Source: Anaerolineales bacterium UBA3940 | Lineage (GTDB): Bacteria > Chloroflexota > Anaerolineae > Aggregatilineales > UBA3940 | Direction: 5' to 3' | DNA length: 15,493 bases | Assembly: GCA_002385675.1 (NCBI GenBank) | Contig: DGDY01000156.1 | Location: 1 to 15,493, forward strand | Shown here: positions 1 through 6,270 of the stretch, piece by piece | Layout: the number at the start of each line of letters is the position of its first letter | How positions within the stretch are numbered: the stretch's first letter is position 1 | Notes under the pieces: generated by a model | Told to the model about the DNA's origin: nothing | Database searches by the model: none | Seen by the model: only the letters and a program-made list of their open reading frames with translations | Made by a program: the position numbers and the translations under genes

Positions 1-1495
1 GCACGCGGCGGTACGGCGTCTCGATGAAGCCGTACTCGTTCACCCGCGCGTACGCCGCCAGACGACCGATCAGGCCGATGTTCGGGCCTTCCGGCGTCTC
101 GATCGGGCAGATACGGCCATAGTGGCTGTAGTGCACGTCACGCACGTCGAAGCCGGCGCGCTCACGCCGCAGACCACCCGGCCCCAGCGCCGAGAGCGTG
201 CGCTTGTGCGTCAGCTCGGCGAGCGGGTTGGTCTGGTCCATGAACTGCGAGAGCTGGGACGACCCGAAGAACTCGCGGATCGCCGCCACAATCGGGCGGA
301 TGTTGATCAGCGTGATCGGGGTGAGCCCGTCGCTCTCGCGGATCGACATGTGCTCGCGCACGACGCGCTCCGTGCGGCGCAGGCCGACGCGCAGCTTGTT
401 CTGGATAAGCTCGCCGACCGTCTTGACGCGCCGGTTGCCCAGGTGGTCGATGTCGTCCGGCTGGGCAAGCCCGTTGTTGATCATGATGATGCGCTCGACG
501 ACCTTCACCAGGTCGAGCTTGCTGATGGTGCGGCGCGTGCGCCGGATCTCGGCGTCAAGGTCGAGCCGCTGGTTCAGCTTGTAGCGCCCTACCCGCTCAA
601 GGTCATAGCGGCGCTGGTCGAAGAGCTGCGACTCCAGGTACTCCCGCGCGTTCTCCAGCGTGGGCGGGTCGCCGGGGCGCATGCGCTTGTAGAACTCGAT
701 CAGCGCGGCCTCGGCAACCGTGTACTTCCCATCCTTCAGGTCCCAGGCTGGCTCCTGCTTGAGCGTGCCCTCGATGAAGCGGTGGTCCGGGTCCGTATCA
801 ACCTCGGCGAAGAGCGACATGATCTCCTCGTCCTCGCCCGTCTGGATGGGGGAACGATCGTCCATCCCATCGGACACGGCAGCCAGTGCGCGCAGGAAGA
901 TCGTCACCGGGATGGTGCGCTTGCGGTTGAACTTGATCGCGATGTAGTCGCTGCGCTTGGTCTCGAACTCCATCCACGCGCCGCGATCCGGGATGAGCTT
1001 GGCGTTGGCAAGCGGGCGGCCCGTTACCGGGTCCTTGTCCGCGTCGAAGTAAACACCCGGCGAGCGGATGAGCTGGCTGACGACCACGCGCTCGGTGCCG
1101 TTGATAATGAAGGTACCGTTCGAGGTCATGAGCGGGAAATCGCCCAGGAAGATATCCGAGACGATCACCTCACCCGTCTGCGTGTTGACGAGCGCCACCT
1201 TGACGTACAGCGGCGAGGCGTAGGTCATGTCTCGCTCAAGGCACTCGTCTTCACTGTACTTCGGCTCATCGAACCAGTACTTCAGGTCGAACTGCCGCGA
1301 CTCCTCCGTGTCACTGGGGAAGTACAGCTTTAACGTGCCGTTGAAGCTCTCAATCGGCGAAATTTCATTAAAAAGCTCCGCCAGCCCTTCATTGAGGAAC
1401 CAGCGGAATGACTCAAGCTGCACTTCAATCAGCGTTGGGAGGGTATGAACATTCGTAATGCGTGCGTAGTTCTTCCGACCCAGTTCGCGTGACAT
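1..1495 (-). CDS. rpoB: DNA-directed RNA polymerase subunit beta, N-terminal part (runs off the left edge)
   Basis: This is the beta subunit of RNA polymerase, which forms one side of the active-site cleft and carries the rifamycin pocket. The reading frame starts at ATG 1495-1493, 5 nt or so after an AGGAGA ribosome site (complement of 1500-1505), and stays open for 498 codons to the window edge. Typical family blocks are visible: [32 protein letters not shown], and [15 protein letters not shown] followed by NEYGF near the edge. Against E. coli numbering (offset about 96), the rifampicin residues Q513, F514, D516, H526 and S531 are kept. Arg529 is replaced by Thr (residue 433, codon 197-199) and Ser522 by Ala. 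rplL is not adjacent upstream and the gene has its own promoter. The C-terminal half and rpoC would lie to the left. Identity is certain. Confidence 0.98.
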   Translation of the reverse strand, partial: MSRELGRKNYARITNVHTLPTLIEVQLESFRWFLNEGLAELFNEISPIESFNGTLKLYFPSDTEESRQFDLKYWFDEPKYSEDECLERDMTYASPLYVKVALVNTQTGEVIVSDIFLGDFPLMTSNGTFIINGTERVVVSQLIRSPGVYFDADKDPVTGRPLANAKLIPDRGAWMEFETKRSDYIAIKFNRKRTIPVTIFLRALAAVSDGMDDRSPIQTGEDEEIMSLFAEVDTDPDHRFIEGTLKQEPAWDLKDGKYTVAEAALIEFYKRMRPGDPPTLENAREYLESQLFDQRRYDLERVGRYKLNQRLDLDAEIRRTRRTISKLDLVKVVERIIMINNGLAQPDDIDHLGNRRVKTVGELIQNKLRVGLRRTERVVREHMSIRESDGLTPITLINIRPIVAAIREFFGSSQLSQFMDQTNPLAELTHKRTLSALGPGGLRRERAGFDVRDVHYSHYGRICPIETPEGPNIGLIGRLAAYARVNEYGFIETPYRRV

Positions 1496-1510
1496 TCAAT
1501 CTCTCCTACT

Positions 1511-1532
1511 AACAGGCGGCGCCGCGCCCGTT
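1511..1532 (-). promoter_or_regulatory. Hairpin just upstream of the rpoB ribosome site
   Basis: On the minus strand AACGGGCG can pair with CGCCTGTT (8 pairs, one G-U) around a GC-rich 6-nt centre. The hairpin ends a few bases before AGTAGGAGAG, the rpoB ribosome site. It could modulate initiation of rpoB, but only the symmetry is seen and no function is shown. Confidence 0.35.
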
Positions 1533-1637
1533 AAAAATACTAGACAACACAAAAGAAGGCACGCGCACCCAGGCCAAGCCAGTTTTTGCGTTGCCTTTTA
1601 ACTCTGCCTAACATTTCCGGTTATTCAAGGAACCCCA

Positions 1638-1666
1638 ATTATAGCAGTCGAGGCTGGCCGAGTCAA
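1638..1666 (-). promoter_or_regulatory. Sigma-70-type promoter of rpoB
   Basis: On the minus strand TTGACT (complement of 1661-1666) and TATAAT (complement of 1638-1643) are separated by exactly 17 bp. This is a near-perfect housekeeping promoter. Transcription would start near 1631, leaving a leader of about 135 nt before the rpoB ATG. It is the best promoter match in the window. Confidence 0.9.
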
Positions 1667-1763
1667 CCCGATCTGCGCTTTTTGACCCCCACCGAATCGT
1701 GAGGAGGATACCATATCCGGGGCTGAATTACAAAGATTCCCTACTATAGGCTGGCATAAAACT

Positions 1764-1850
1764 ATCCTATAGTGAGGGCGTCATTCATAAAAGAAGTTTC
1801 GCCACTTCTCAGGCAGAGGCCCCGATAATGCACATCGGGGCTTATGCGTT
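1764..1850 (+). repeat. CTATA/CATAAA/hairpin cassette, copy A
   Basis: The order is CTATAGT (1767-1773), CATAAA, TTTCGCCAC, then a hairpin with an 8-bp perfect stem (GCCCCGAT 1819-1826 and ATCGGGGC 1834-1841) and a 7-nt loop, followed by TTATGCG. The same series of elements recurs about 145 bp to the right. TATAGT could serve as a -10 box for plus-strand transcription, but no good -35 box precedes it and no T-run follows the hairpin. The plus strand is chosen only on that weak ground. Confidence 0.4.
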
Positions 1851-1910
1851 CCCCGTAAAGAGCGACCGCGCTGTAGCTACCGGAAACTTCGTATGGTTCA
1901 GGCGGCAGGC

Positions 1911-1995
1911 CCTGCTATACTAAAGATCGCATAAAGTGTTCCGCCACCTTATGCCCGGAAGCCCCGGCAGAGGAGAACTCGCCGGGGCTTCGCCG
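1911..1995 (+). repeat. CTATA/CATAAA/hairpin cassette, copy B
   Basis: This parallels copy A: CTATACT (1915-1921), GCATAAA, GTGTTCCGCCAC, then a hairpin with an 11-bp perfect stem (GAAGCCCCGGC 1958-1968 and GCCGGGGCTTC 1981-1991) and a 12-nt loop. TATACT is a fair -10 box. The hairpin also starts about 8 bases past the stop codon of the Pro-rich reading frame on the minus strand, so it may act as its terminator, although no T-run follows on either strand. Confidence 0.4.
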
Positions 1996-1998
1996 TCG

Positions 1999-2310
1999 CT
2001 AGCCGCCGTCGGGCTGCAGCGTGGGATTATCCGGCGGCGGCGTGGCCTCCTGCGGAGGGGGCGAGGCCACGTTGTGATGCGTCTTGTCGGCTGGCGTCCC
2101 GGTGGGATCGGCAGGGGGTTGCGCGTCCTCGGGCGCCTCGGGCGGCTCCGCCTCGGGGTCAGCAGGCGGTGGAGCCTCAACCGGCACGGGCGTGCCGGTT
2201 AACTCAGGCTCGGCGGTCAGGGTGACCGCCGTGGGTTCCGGTGTAGGCGTTGCGGTCGGCTCGACGTTCTCATCCTCGCCGCTCCCGTCGGGCGTCCCGG
2301 TAAGCTCGGG
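1999..2310 (-). pseudogene. Pro/Thr/Glu-rich coding remnant (tail of a surface or anti-sigma-type protein)
   Basis: The minus-strand frame that ends at TAG 2001-1999 reads as a disordered linker rich in Pro, Thr, Glu and Ala (for example EPTATPTPEPTA and EAPPPADPEAEPPEAPED). Its codons favour G or C at the third base, as in the real genes here. The motif PELTGTP occurs twice (2290-2310 and 2188-2208), so coding character reaches at least 2310. The frame is open to a TGA near 2353 but holds no ATG there. The first GTG, at 2187, would leave only 62 residues and cut off the first repeat unit. A lost N-terminal part is therefore the simplest reading. Such linkers are common outside the membrane in Chloroflexota, including behind anti-sigma domains. 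It could instead be a short live gene starting at GTG 2187. Confidence 0.4.
2179..2200. repeat. 10-bp-arm palindrome inside the Pro-rich frame
   Basis: AACCGGCACG (2179-2188) and CGTGCCGGTT (2191-2200) are exact inverted arms around two bases. The palindrome covers the possible GTG start at 2187 and encodes part of the second PELTGTP repeat. It may be an accident of the coding sequence. Confidence 0.45.
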
Positions 2311-2353
2311 GTGTCGGTTATTGTGAAATCGTCCCCAAGCTACCGTATTGGGG

Positions 2354-2381
2354 AATCAAAAAGGGGCGGTGCGCCGCCCCT
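2354..2381 (-). terminator. Rho-independent terminator after the anti-sigma-like gene
   Basis: On the minus strand an 8-bp perfect GC stem (AGGGGCGG, 2381-2374, with CCGCCCCT, 2369-2362) encloses a 4-nt loop and runs straight into TTTTTGATT. It lies about 21 bases past the anti-sigma-like stop codon. This is the cleanest intrinsic terminator in the window and separates that gene from the Pro-rich frame beyond. Confidence 0.9.
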
Positions 2382-2402
2382 GCTCAGGCTACCGTATATG
2401 CA

Positions 2403-2834
2403 TCAGGCCGTGGCCTGCGCCGACCGCCTGCGCCGGCTGATCAGCATCACGATCATGACGATCGAGCCGATGACGCGTGCCACGAGCGCCAGCAGCGCCA
2501 CGACCGAGACAACCGCGCCGACAATCGCGGAGACGTTAAGCGCGCGCTCGCGCACAGCCGCCCAGCGCCGCGTTGAGCGCAACCGCCGCTCCTGCTCCCG
2601 CGCGAGGTCGGCGCGCAGCCCCTCGACAAACTCTACCGACGGACGGACCGGGACCAGCGCGCGGTACAGGCTCCTCACCACAACGATCAGCGCGCTGAGC
2701 AGCGGGAACCGCGCCCCATACTGCTCGACCCGCGCCTCCCCATCATCTTCTCCCGAAAACAGCGACTCGGCGTAGCGGTCCAACAGGTCAACCAGCTGCT
2801 CCTCGTCGAGTGAATAAGTGCTGTCTTGTGCCAT
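2403..2834 (-). CDS. Small membrane protein, probable anti-sigma factor for the adjacent ECF sigma
   Basis: The protein has 143 residues and probably binds and holds the sigma factor encoded just upstream. Residues 9-80 form a charged, helical, soluble domain (LDEEQLVDLLDRYAESL, then a loop and VRPSVEFVEGLRADLARE), a style seen in sigma-linked membrane proteins of Chloroflexota. Residues 81-97 are Arg-rich. Residues 99-133 are strongly hydrophobic with a single Arg at 120, so they could be one long helix or a tight pair. The chain ends in SRRRRSAQATA. Related proteins often continue with a long extracytoplasmic Pro/Thr-rich part, which is absent here. ATG 2834-2832 follows AAGGTAGTAGG. The gene lies 119 bp after the sigma gene on the same strand and is followed by a terminator. 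The role is inferred from position and layout, because no family motif is decisive. Confidence 0.65.
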   Translation of the reverse strand: MAQDSTYSLDEEQLVDLLDRYAESLFSGEDDGEARVEQYGARFPLLSALIVVVRSLYRALVPVRPSVEFVEGLRADLAREQERRLRSTRRWAAVRERALNVSAIVGAVVSVVALLALVARVIGSIVMIVMLISRRRRSAQATA

Positions 2835-2863
2835 CCTACTACCTTCTGCTGCGGCCTTGCGTT

Positions 2864-2890
2864 TCTCTCATCCATTACATCTGCGTGATG
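2864..2890 (-). repeat. Leader repeat, copy upstream of the anti-sigma-like gene
   Basis: Read on the minus strand, CATCACGCAGAT (2890-2879) is followed, after four extra bases, by TGG and GAGAGA. The same 12-mer with TGG and GAGAGA lies at the start of the sigma gene (3636-3614). This copy sits 30 to 55 bp before the anti-sigma-like ATG, in the 119-bp gap. Confidence 0.55.
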
Positions 2891-2953
2891 TCGCACGCTA
2901 CCGTAAGAAACACCTTCTGCGAGAGAAAGTTGCTCGCGGCCTGCCGCACCGGC

Positions 2954-3625
2954 TTACGGATCGTGCCGGCGACGCCGGAACAGCCCGCGCGACCCGTTCG
3001 TTTTTGGCTTTTCCCCGTTCGTGTTTTCCTCCGGGGCTTCCTGAAGGCGCTGCAGTTCCTCTCGCAGCGACACCAGCGTGCGGTGATACAGAGACTTGAT
3101 CGCGCCCTCGCTGCGGCCCATGATCTCGCCGATCTCAGCGTTGGGCAGCCGGTCCACAAACTTCAGGATGAGCAACTGCTGCCGGTCCTCGGGCAGCCTG
3201 CGGATCACGTCAAGAAGCTGCTCGGCCTCGTCGCGCCGCTCGGCGACATGGTCGGGCGCTTCGCGGCGGAAGCTGCTCAGGATGAGGCTCTCCAGTGGAA
3301 CCAGTTTCTTGCGCTTGCGGTCGCGGTGGAAGTTCGCAACGAGGTTGTGCGCGATACGGTAGAGCCACGCCGAGAACGGCAGGCCCCGGTCCTCATAGTC
3401 CGGCAGGGCTGCCAGCGCCCGGTGGAACACTCGCGACGTCAGGTCTTCCGCATCCTGGTGGTTGCTGGTGCGGTAGTAGATGTAGCTGTAGATCTTGTCC
3501 ACGTAGCGCATGTACAGCTCGCCGAACGCCTCGACGTCCGTCTTGGCCAGTTCGACCAGCTCGTTTTCGGGCAGCTCAACCAGTGACTGTCCCTGCTCCA
3601 ACACGTGTTCCACTCTCTCTGCCAA
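2954..3625 (-). CDS. ECF-type RNA polymerase sigma factor
   Basis: This alternative sigma factor, of up to 223 residues, directs RNA polymerase to a stress or envelope regulon. The region 2 signature spans about residues 33-104 (FGELYMRYVDKIYSYIY, HQDAEDLTSRVFHRAL, then PFSAWLYRIAHNLVANFHR). Region 4 spans about 135-195, with LPEDRQQLLILKFVD and the helix-turn-helix PNAEIGEIMGRSEGAIKSLY. A basic, Asn/Lys/Arg-rich tail follows residue 198. The longest frame begins with TTG at 3625-3623. GTG 3613-3611 or GTG 3604-3602 may be the real start, the latter lying 8 nt after GAGAGAG. An extended -10 promoter lies about 45 bp upstream. The small membrane protein downstream is its likely regulator. The sigma identity is firm, but the ECF subgroup is not assigned. 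Confidence 0.93.
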   Translation of the reverse strand: MAERVEHVLEQGQSLVELPENELVELAKTDVEAFGELYMRYVDKIYSYIYYRTSNHQDAEDLTSRVFHRALAALPDYEDRGLPFSAWLYRIAHNLVANFHRDRKRKKLVPLESLILSSFRREAPDHVAERRDEAEQLLDVIRRLPEDRQQLLILKFVDRLPNAEIGEIMGRSEGAIKSLYHRTLVSLREELQRLQEAPEENTNGEKPKTNGSRGLFRRRRHDP

Positions 3626-3636
3626 TCTGCGTGATG
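3614..3636 (-). repeat. Leader repeat, copy at the sigma gene start
   Basis: On the minus strand CATCACGCAGAT is followed directly by TGG and GAGAGAG. It overlaps the TTG start codon and the purine-rich stretch that may serve the GTG starts. It matches the copy at 2864-2890 apart from small gaps. Confidence 0.55.
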
Positions 3637-3665
3637 ATGGTAAACCTCGTGTCCGTGCAGCGGGG

Positions 3666-3675
3666 AGTATACCAA
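3666..3675 (-). promoter_or_regulatory. Extended -10 promoter of the sigma gene
   Basis: On the minus strand TTGGTATACT gives a TATACT -10 box (complement of 3666-3671) with the upstream TGn extension. The -35 region 17 bp further up (TGTGAA) is poor, which an extended -10 box can tolerate. Start of transcription would be near 3659. Confidence 0.5.
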
Positions 3676-3715
3676 TAGTCCACAGATTTCACAGAAGGCA
3701 AAGGTGAAAAATAAA

Positions 3716-3773
3716 TCCACGAATGGCACGAATGACACCCATTTTCATTTGTGCCACCCGCGGCATTCGTGGA
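3716..3773. repeat. Nested inverted repeat with ATTCGTG arms
   Basis: The outer arms TCCACGAATG (3716-3725) and CATTCGTGGA (3764-3773) are perfect. The inner arms GCACGAATG (3726-3734) and CATTTGTGC (3746-3754) pair with one G-T, leaving a 9-base bulge on the right side. Next to it, 3679-3694 contains TCCACAGATTTCACAG, another word of the same style. Elements built from such words recur between genes in many environmental bacteria, from general recollection. It fills most of the gap between the sigma gene and the methyltransferase operon. Confidence 0.6.
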
Positions 3774-3782
3774 CAAACGGGA

Positions 3783-4400
3783 TCAGCTATCCGCGTCGCC
3801 TGCGCGATCCGTGGACGCACCCTCCCCCATGAGCGCGGCCAGCCGCTCTTCGAGCGCGCCATAGCCCGTCTCGTAGATCTCCAGCGGCAGGCCCAGGTAG
3901 CGCGAGACCTCGTGCGCCTTTTCGATGAGCGCCGGGTCGGGCTTCTGCACGAGGTAGGCCAGCCGCTTGTAGTTGGCGAAGTACTCGCCCTTCAGGTCGG
4001 GGAAGCGATCCAGCCCCATGCCCTTGACGACGAGCCCGTCGAAGCCGCGCAACAGGAAGTCCGTCAGGAAGTACGTGCCCGGCTCCTCCGCCATCAGCCG
4101 CGCGAACAGGTCGCCACCGTACATCTCGTAGCAGTGCGGCCCGTCCACCCGCTCGACGCCGTGCCGCTCCAGCACCTCGTCAATCGCGCCGGACGAGCCG
4201 CAGTCCCCGTAGACGACGATTATCCGCTCATAGTGGTCGCGCAGCTCCTTGATGCGCCGCTCGATCTGCGGGGCGAGGCGGGCGGGGTGCATGTGCAGCA
4301 AGGCCGGCAGGGCCACCACGTCGGCGTCCCAGCCATGCCGCTCGCGGATGTCCAGCACCTCGCGGGCCAGCGCCCCACAGGCCAGCAGTGCAACCGTCAT
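3783..4400 (-). CDS. DUF1638 family protein, last gene of the corrinoid operon
   Basis: The protein has 205 residues and no established function. It begins [15 protein letters not shown], and the family look is carried by [10 protein letters not shown] (63-71), [12 protein letters not shown] (86-97) and TYFLTDFLL (109-117). Cys8, Cys67 and Cys90 sit in these conserved blocks and could bind a metal, which is inference. ATG 4400-4398 was chosen because it makes a 4-nt ATGA overlap with the pterin-methyltransferase stop codon and follows GGGAG by 6 nt. A longer frame back to 4463 is open but would run inside the upstream gene. DUF1638 genes are known neighbours of corrinoid methyltransferase genes in other bacteria and archaea. 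Here the protein is most likely an accessory to methyl transfer or to handling of the corrinoid protein. Confidence 0.85.
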   Translation of the reverse strand: MTVALLACGALAREVLDIRERHGWDADVVALPALLHMHPARLAPQIERRIKELRDHYERIIVVYGDCGSSGAIDEVLERHGVERVDGPHCYEMYGGDLFARLMAEEPGTYFLTDFLLRGFDGLVVKGMGLDRFPDLKGEYFANYKRLAYLVQKPDPALIEKAHEVSRYLGLPLEIYETGYGALEERLAALMGEGASTDRAGDADS

Positions 4401-5278
4401 GCGCGCTCCCGGCGGCTCCGGCGCCGCCCCTCGCCGCCCGCGGGGCGATGGGCCTGCAGCCACGCCATGCAGTTCTCGTCGTGCCCCATCAGCACGTTCG
4501 CGGCGCGGATCGCCTGCATGATCCCCTCGTCAAGCGGGTTGGTGATGGCAGACGTCATGCCGCTTGCAATGGCCATCGAGATGAAGTGCGCGTTGAGCGT
4601 CTCACGCCCCGGCAGGCCGAACGAAACGTTGCTCGCGCCGCAGACCGTGTTGACGCCAAGCTCCTCGCGCACCATCCGCACGATCTCAAAGACCTGCTTG
4701 CCCGAGCCGCGCACCGCACCGGCGGGCATCACCAGCGGGTCGATCAGCACGTCCTCGGGCGGGATGCCGTAGTCCTGCGCCCGCTCGACGATCTTCTTGG
4801 CGACCTGGAAGCGCACCCGCGGGTCCTCGGAGATGCCCGTCTCGTCGTTCGAGATGGCGATCACCGCCGCGCCGTACTTCTTGACGAGCGGCAGCACCGC
4901 CTCAAGCCGCTCCTCCTCGCCCGTCACCGAGTTCACGAGCGCCTTCCCCTCGTAGGCTTCCAGCCCTCGCTCCAGCGCGGCGACAATCGAGGAGTCAATC
5001 GAGAGCGGCACGTCTACAACCGACTGGACCAGCCGGATGGCCTCGGCGAGGATGGCAGGCTCATCCGCCATCGGGATGCCCGCGTTGACGTCCAGCATGT
5101 GCGCCCCCGCCTCAACCTGGGCGACGGCGTCCGCCACGACGCGGCTGAAGTCGCCCGCTGCCATCTCAGCGGCCAGCTTCTTGCGGCCCGTCGGGTTGAT
5201 CCGCTCGCCAATAATCGTAAACGGGCGGTCGGGGCTGATGATGACGGTCTTCGTCTTTGAGCTGATAACTGTCTCCAC
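4397..5278 (-). CDS. Pterin-binding methyltransferase (methyltetrahydrofolate:corrinoid type)
   Basis: This 293-residue protein has the dihydropteroate-synthase-like TIM barrel that moves the methyl group from methyltetrahydrofolate to cob(I)alamin. The barrel starts at [15 protein letters not shown] (21-35). MLDVNAGIP (61-69), LSIDSS (92-97), VNS (115-117), [10 protein letters not shown] (178-187) and [13 protein letters not shown] (213-225) follow. Asp95, Asn116, Asp180 and Asn217 line up at a near-constant offset with the pterin-site residues Asp75, Asn96, Asp160 and Asn199 of the acetogen enzyme AcsE. GTG 5278-5276 is taken as the start because AAGGAG (5292-5287) lies exactly 8 nt before it. 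The frame is open further up, but that part reads like non-coding sequence. It corresponds to the second module of MetH. The next gene, DUF1638, overlaps it by 4 nt. Confidence 0.93.
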   Translation of the reverse strand: METVISSKTKTVIISPDRPFTIIGERINPTGRKKLAAEMAAGDFSRVVADAVAQVEAGAHMLDVNAGIPMADEPAILAEAIRLVQSVVDVPLSIDSSIVAALERGLEAYEGKALVNSVTGEEERLEAVLPLVKKYGAAVIAISNDETGISEDPRVRFQVAKKIVERAQDYGIPPEDVLIDPLVMPAGAVRGSGKQVFEIVRMVREELGVNTVCGASNVSFGLPGRETLNAHFISMAIASGMTSAITNPLDEGIMQAIRAANVLMGHDENCMAWLQAHRPAGGEGRRRSRRERA

Positions 5279-5330
5279 GATCACTTCTCCTTGAGATGAG
5301 GGGATACGGGTCTGGAAGCAGCAGCGGATT

Positions 5331-6227
5331 CTACCTGTGTGCAGGCGCGGCTTCGAGCGCCTCGCGCATGGCGCGGATATGCTCGGGCGTGCTGCCGCAG
5401 CAGGCGCCAATGATCCGCGCGCCAAGCTCGACGATGCGCACCGCGTGCTCAGCCATGACGGCGGGCGTGCCGCTGTAACTGATCTCCCCGCCGATCATCT
5501 CCGGGATGCCCGCGTTGGACTTCGCCACGAGGACCGCCTCGGGATTGCGCTCGTGCATCGCCTTGATCACGCCCTCGATCTCCGCCGGGCCGTTGCCGCA
5601 GTTGCCACCGAAGGCCACGAGGCCCATCTCCTGCAGCGCATCGACCGCCGCCGCCGGGCTAACACCCATCATCGTGAAGCCGCGCGTGTCGAACGTCATC
5701 GTGACGACGATGGGCAGCGAACTGGCCTGCCGCGCGCCTTCAACTGCCGCACGCACTTCCTGCAGGTCGCTCATGGTCTCGATCCACAGCACATCGACGC
5801 CGCCCGCCTCCAGCGCCGCCGCCTGCTGGGCGAAGCCGTCGCGCGCCTCCTCAACGCTGAGCGTGCCCAGCGGCTCGATCAGCTCCCCGCTCGGCCCCAT
5901 CGAGCCCGCCACCACCACCCGCCGACCGGCGGCGTCGGCGGCGTTGCGGGCGATCTCCGCACCGGCGCGGTTTAGCTCGGCGACGCGGTCGTCGAGTTTG
6001 TGCAGCTTCAGCCGGAACGGGCTGCCGCCAAACGTGTTCGTCAGAACAATCTGCGAGCCCGCGTTGATATACGCCTCGTGGACGGCGCGGACGCGGTCAG
6101 GGTGCTCGACATTCCAGCGCTCCGGCGATTCGCCGTGCTCCAGCCCGGCGTTCATGAGCATCGTGCCCATCGCGCCGTCGGCCAGCACGTACGGATATTC
6201 GTCAAGCAGTGCTTGTAGCGGATTCAT
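5331..6227 (-). CDS. Zinc-dependent homocysteine S-methyltransferase, stand-alone MetH first module
   Basis: This 298-residue protein belongs to the homocysteine S-methyltransferase family (PF02574) and passes a methyl group to homocysteine to make methionine. LADGAMGTMLMNAGL (15-29) opens the barrel, with TNTFGGSPFRL at 63-73. The zinc ligands are Cys210 in GGNCGNGP and Cys276/Cys277 in GACCGST. They match the MetH pattern of one Cys followed about 65 residues later by a Cys pair. The length equals that of one domain, and no cobalamin or pterin domain is fused. Those domains are encoded by the genes on either side, which makes methyl-cobalamin carried by the neighbouring corrinoid protein the likely donor. 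It starts at ATG 6227-6225 behind TAGGGCAGG, 43 bp after the corrinoid protein. A betaine- or S-methylmethionine-dependent enzyme is possible but fits the neighbours less well. Confidence 0.92.
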   Translation of the reverse strand: MNPLQALLDEYPYVLADGAMGTMLMNAGLEHGESPERWNVEHPDRVRAVHEAYINAGSQIVLTNTFGGSPFRLKLHKLDDRVAELNRAGAEIARNAADAAGRRVVVAGSMGPSGELIEPLGTLSVEEARDGFAQQAAALEAGGVDVLWIETMSDLQEVRAAVEGARQASSLPIVVTMTFDTRGFTMMGVSPAAAVDALQEMGLVAFGGNCGNGPAEIEGVIKAMHERNPEAVLVAKSNAGIPEMIGGEISYSGTPAVMAEHAVRIVELGARIIGACCGSTPEHIRAMREALEAAPAHR

Positions 6228-6270
6228 TCGCCTGCCCTATTCACTACACGAAAGGTCAATGTGTAAAGCG

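Larger units (their letters stand above)
1668..1998. other. Intergenic region without a convincing gene, upstream of rpoB
   Basis: No reading frame here has coding character. The stretch holds an imperfect inverted repeat (CCCTACTATAGG at 1739-1750 against CCTATAGTGAGGG near 1766-1778), several CTATA boxes and two strong hairpins (1819-1841 and 1958-1991). The AT content between the hairpins is higher than in the genes. The region could hold small RNA genes or regulatory repeats, but no known RNA family was recognised. Confidence 0.5.

Noticed and set aside
122..1333. Long plus-strand reading frame of about 400 codons opposite rpoB
   Set aside because: It is the antisense shadow of rpoB. GC-rich coding sequence leaves the opposite frame open, and the translation has no family motif.
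1819..1991. The two GC hairpins upstream of rpoB as ordinary intrinsic terminators
   Set aside because: Neither is followed by a T-run on either strand. They may still stop transcription, but that cannot be claimed from sequence.
2084..2326. Gly/Ser/Val-rich plus-strand frame of 80 codons
   Set aside because: It is the complement of the Pro/Thr/Glu-rich minus frame, which has the better codon pattern and the repeated PELTGTP motif.
3783..4463. Longer DUF1638 start at 4463
   Set aside because: The extra 21 residues are Pro/Arg/Gly-rich and overlap the upstream gene. The ATG at 4400 gives a standard 4-nt overlap, a ribosome site and the family N-terminus.
4397..5425. Longer start for the pterin methyltransferase at 5425
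   Set aside because: It would overlap the homocysteine methyltransferase gene by about 95 bp with non-family sequence. AAGGAG lies 8 nt before GTG 5278.
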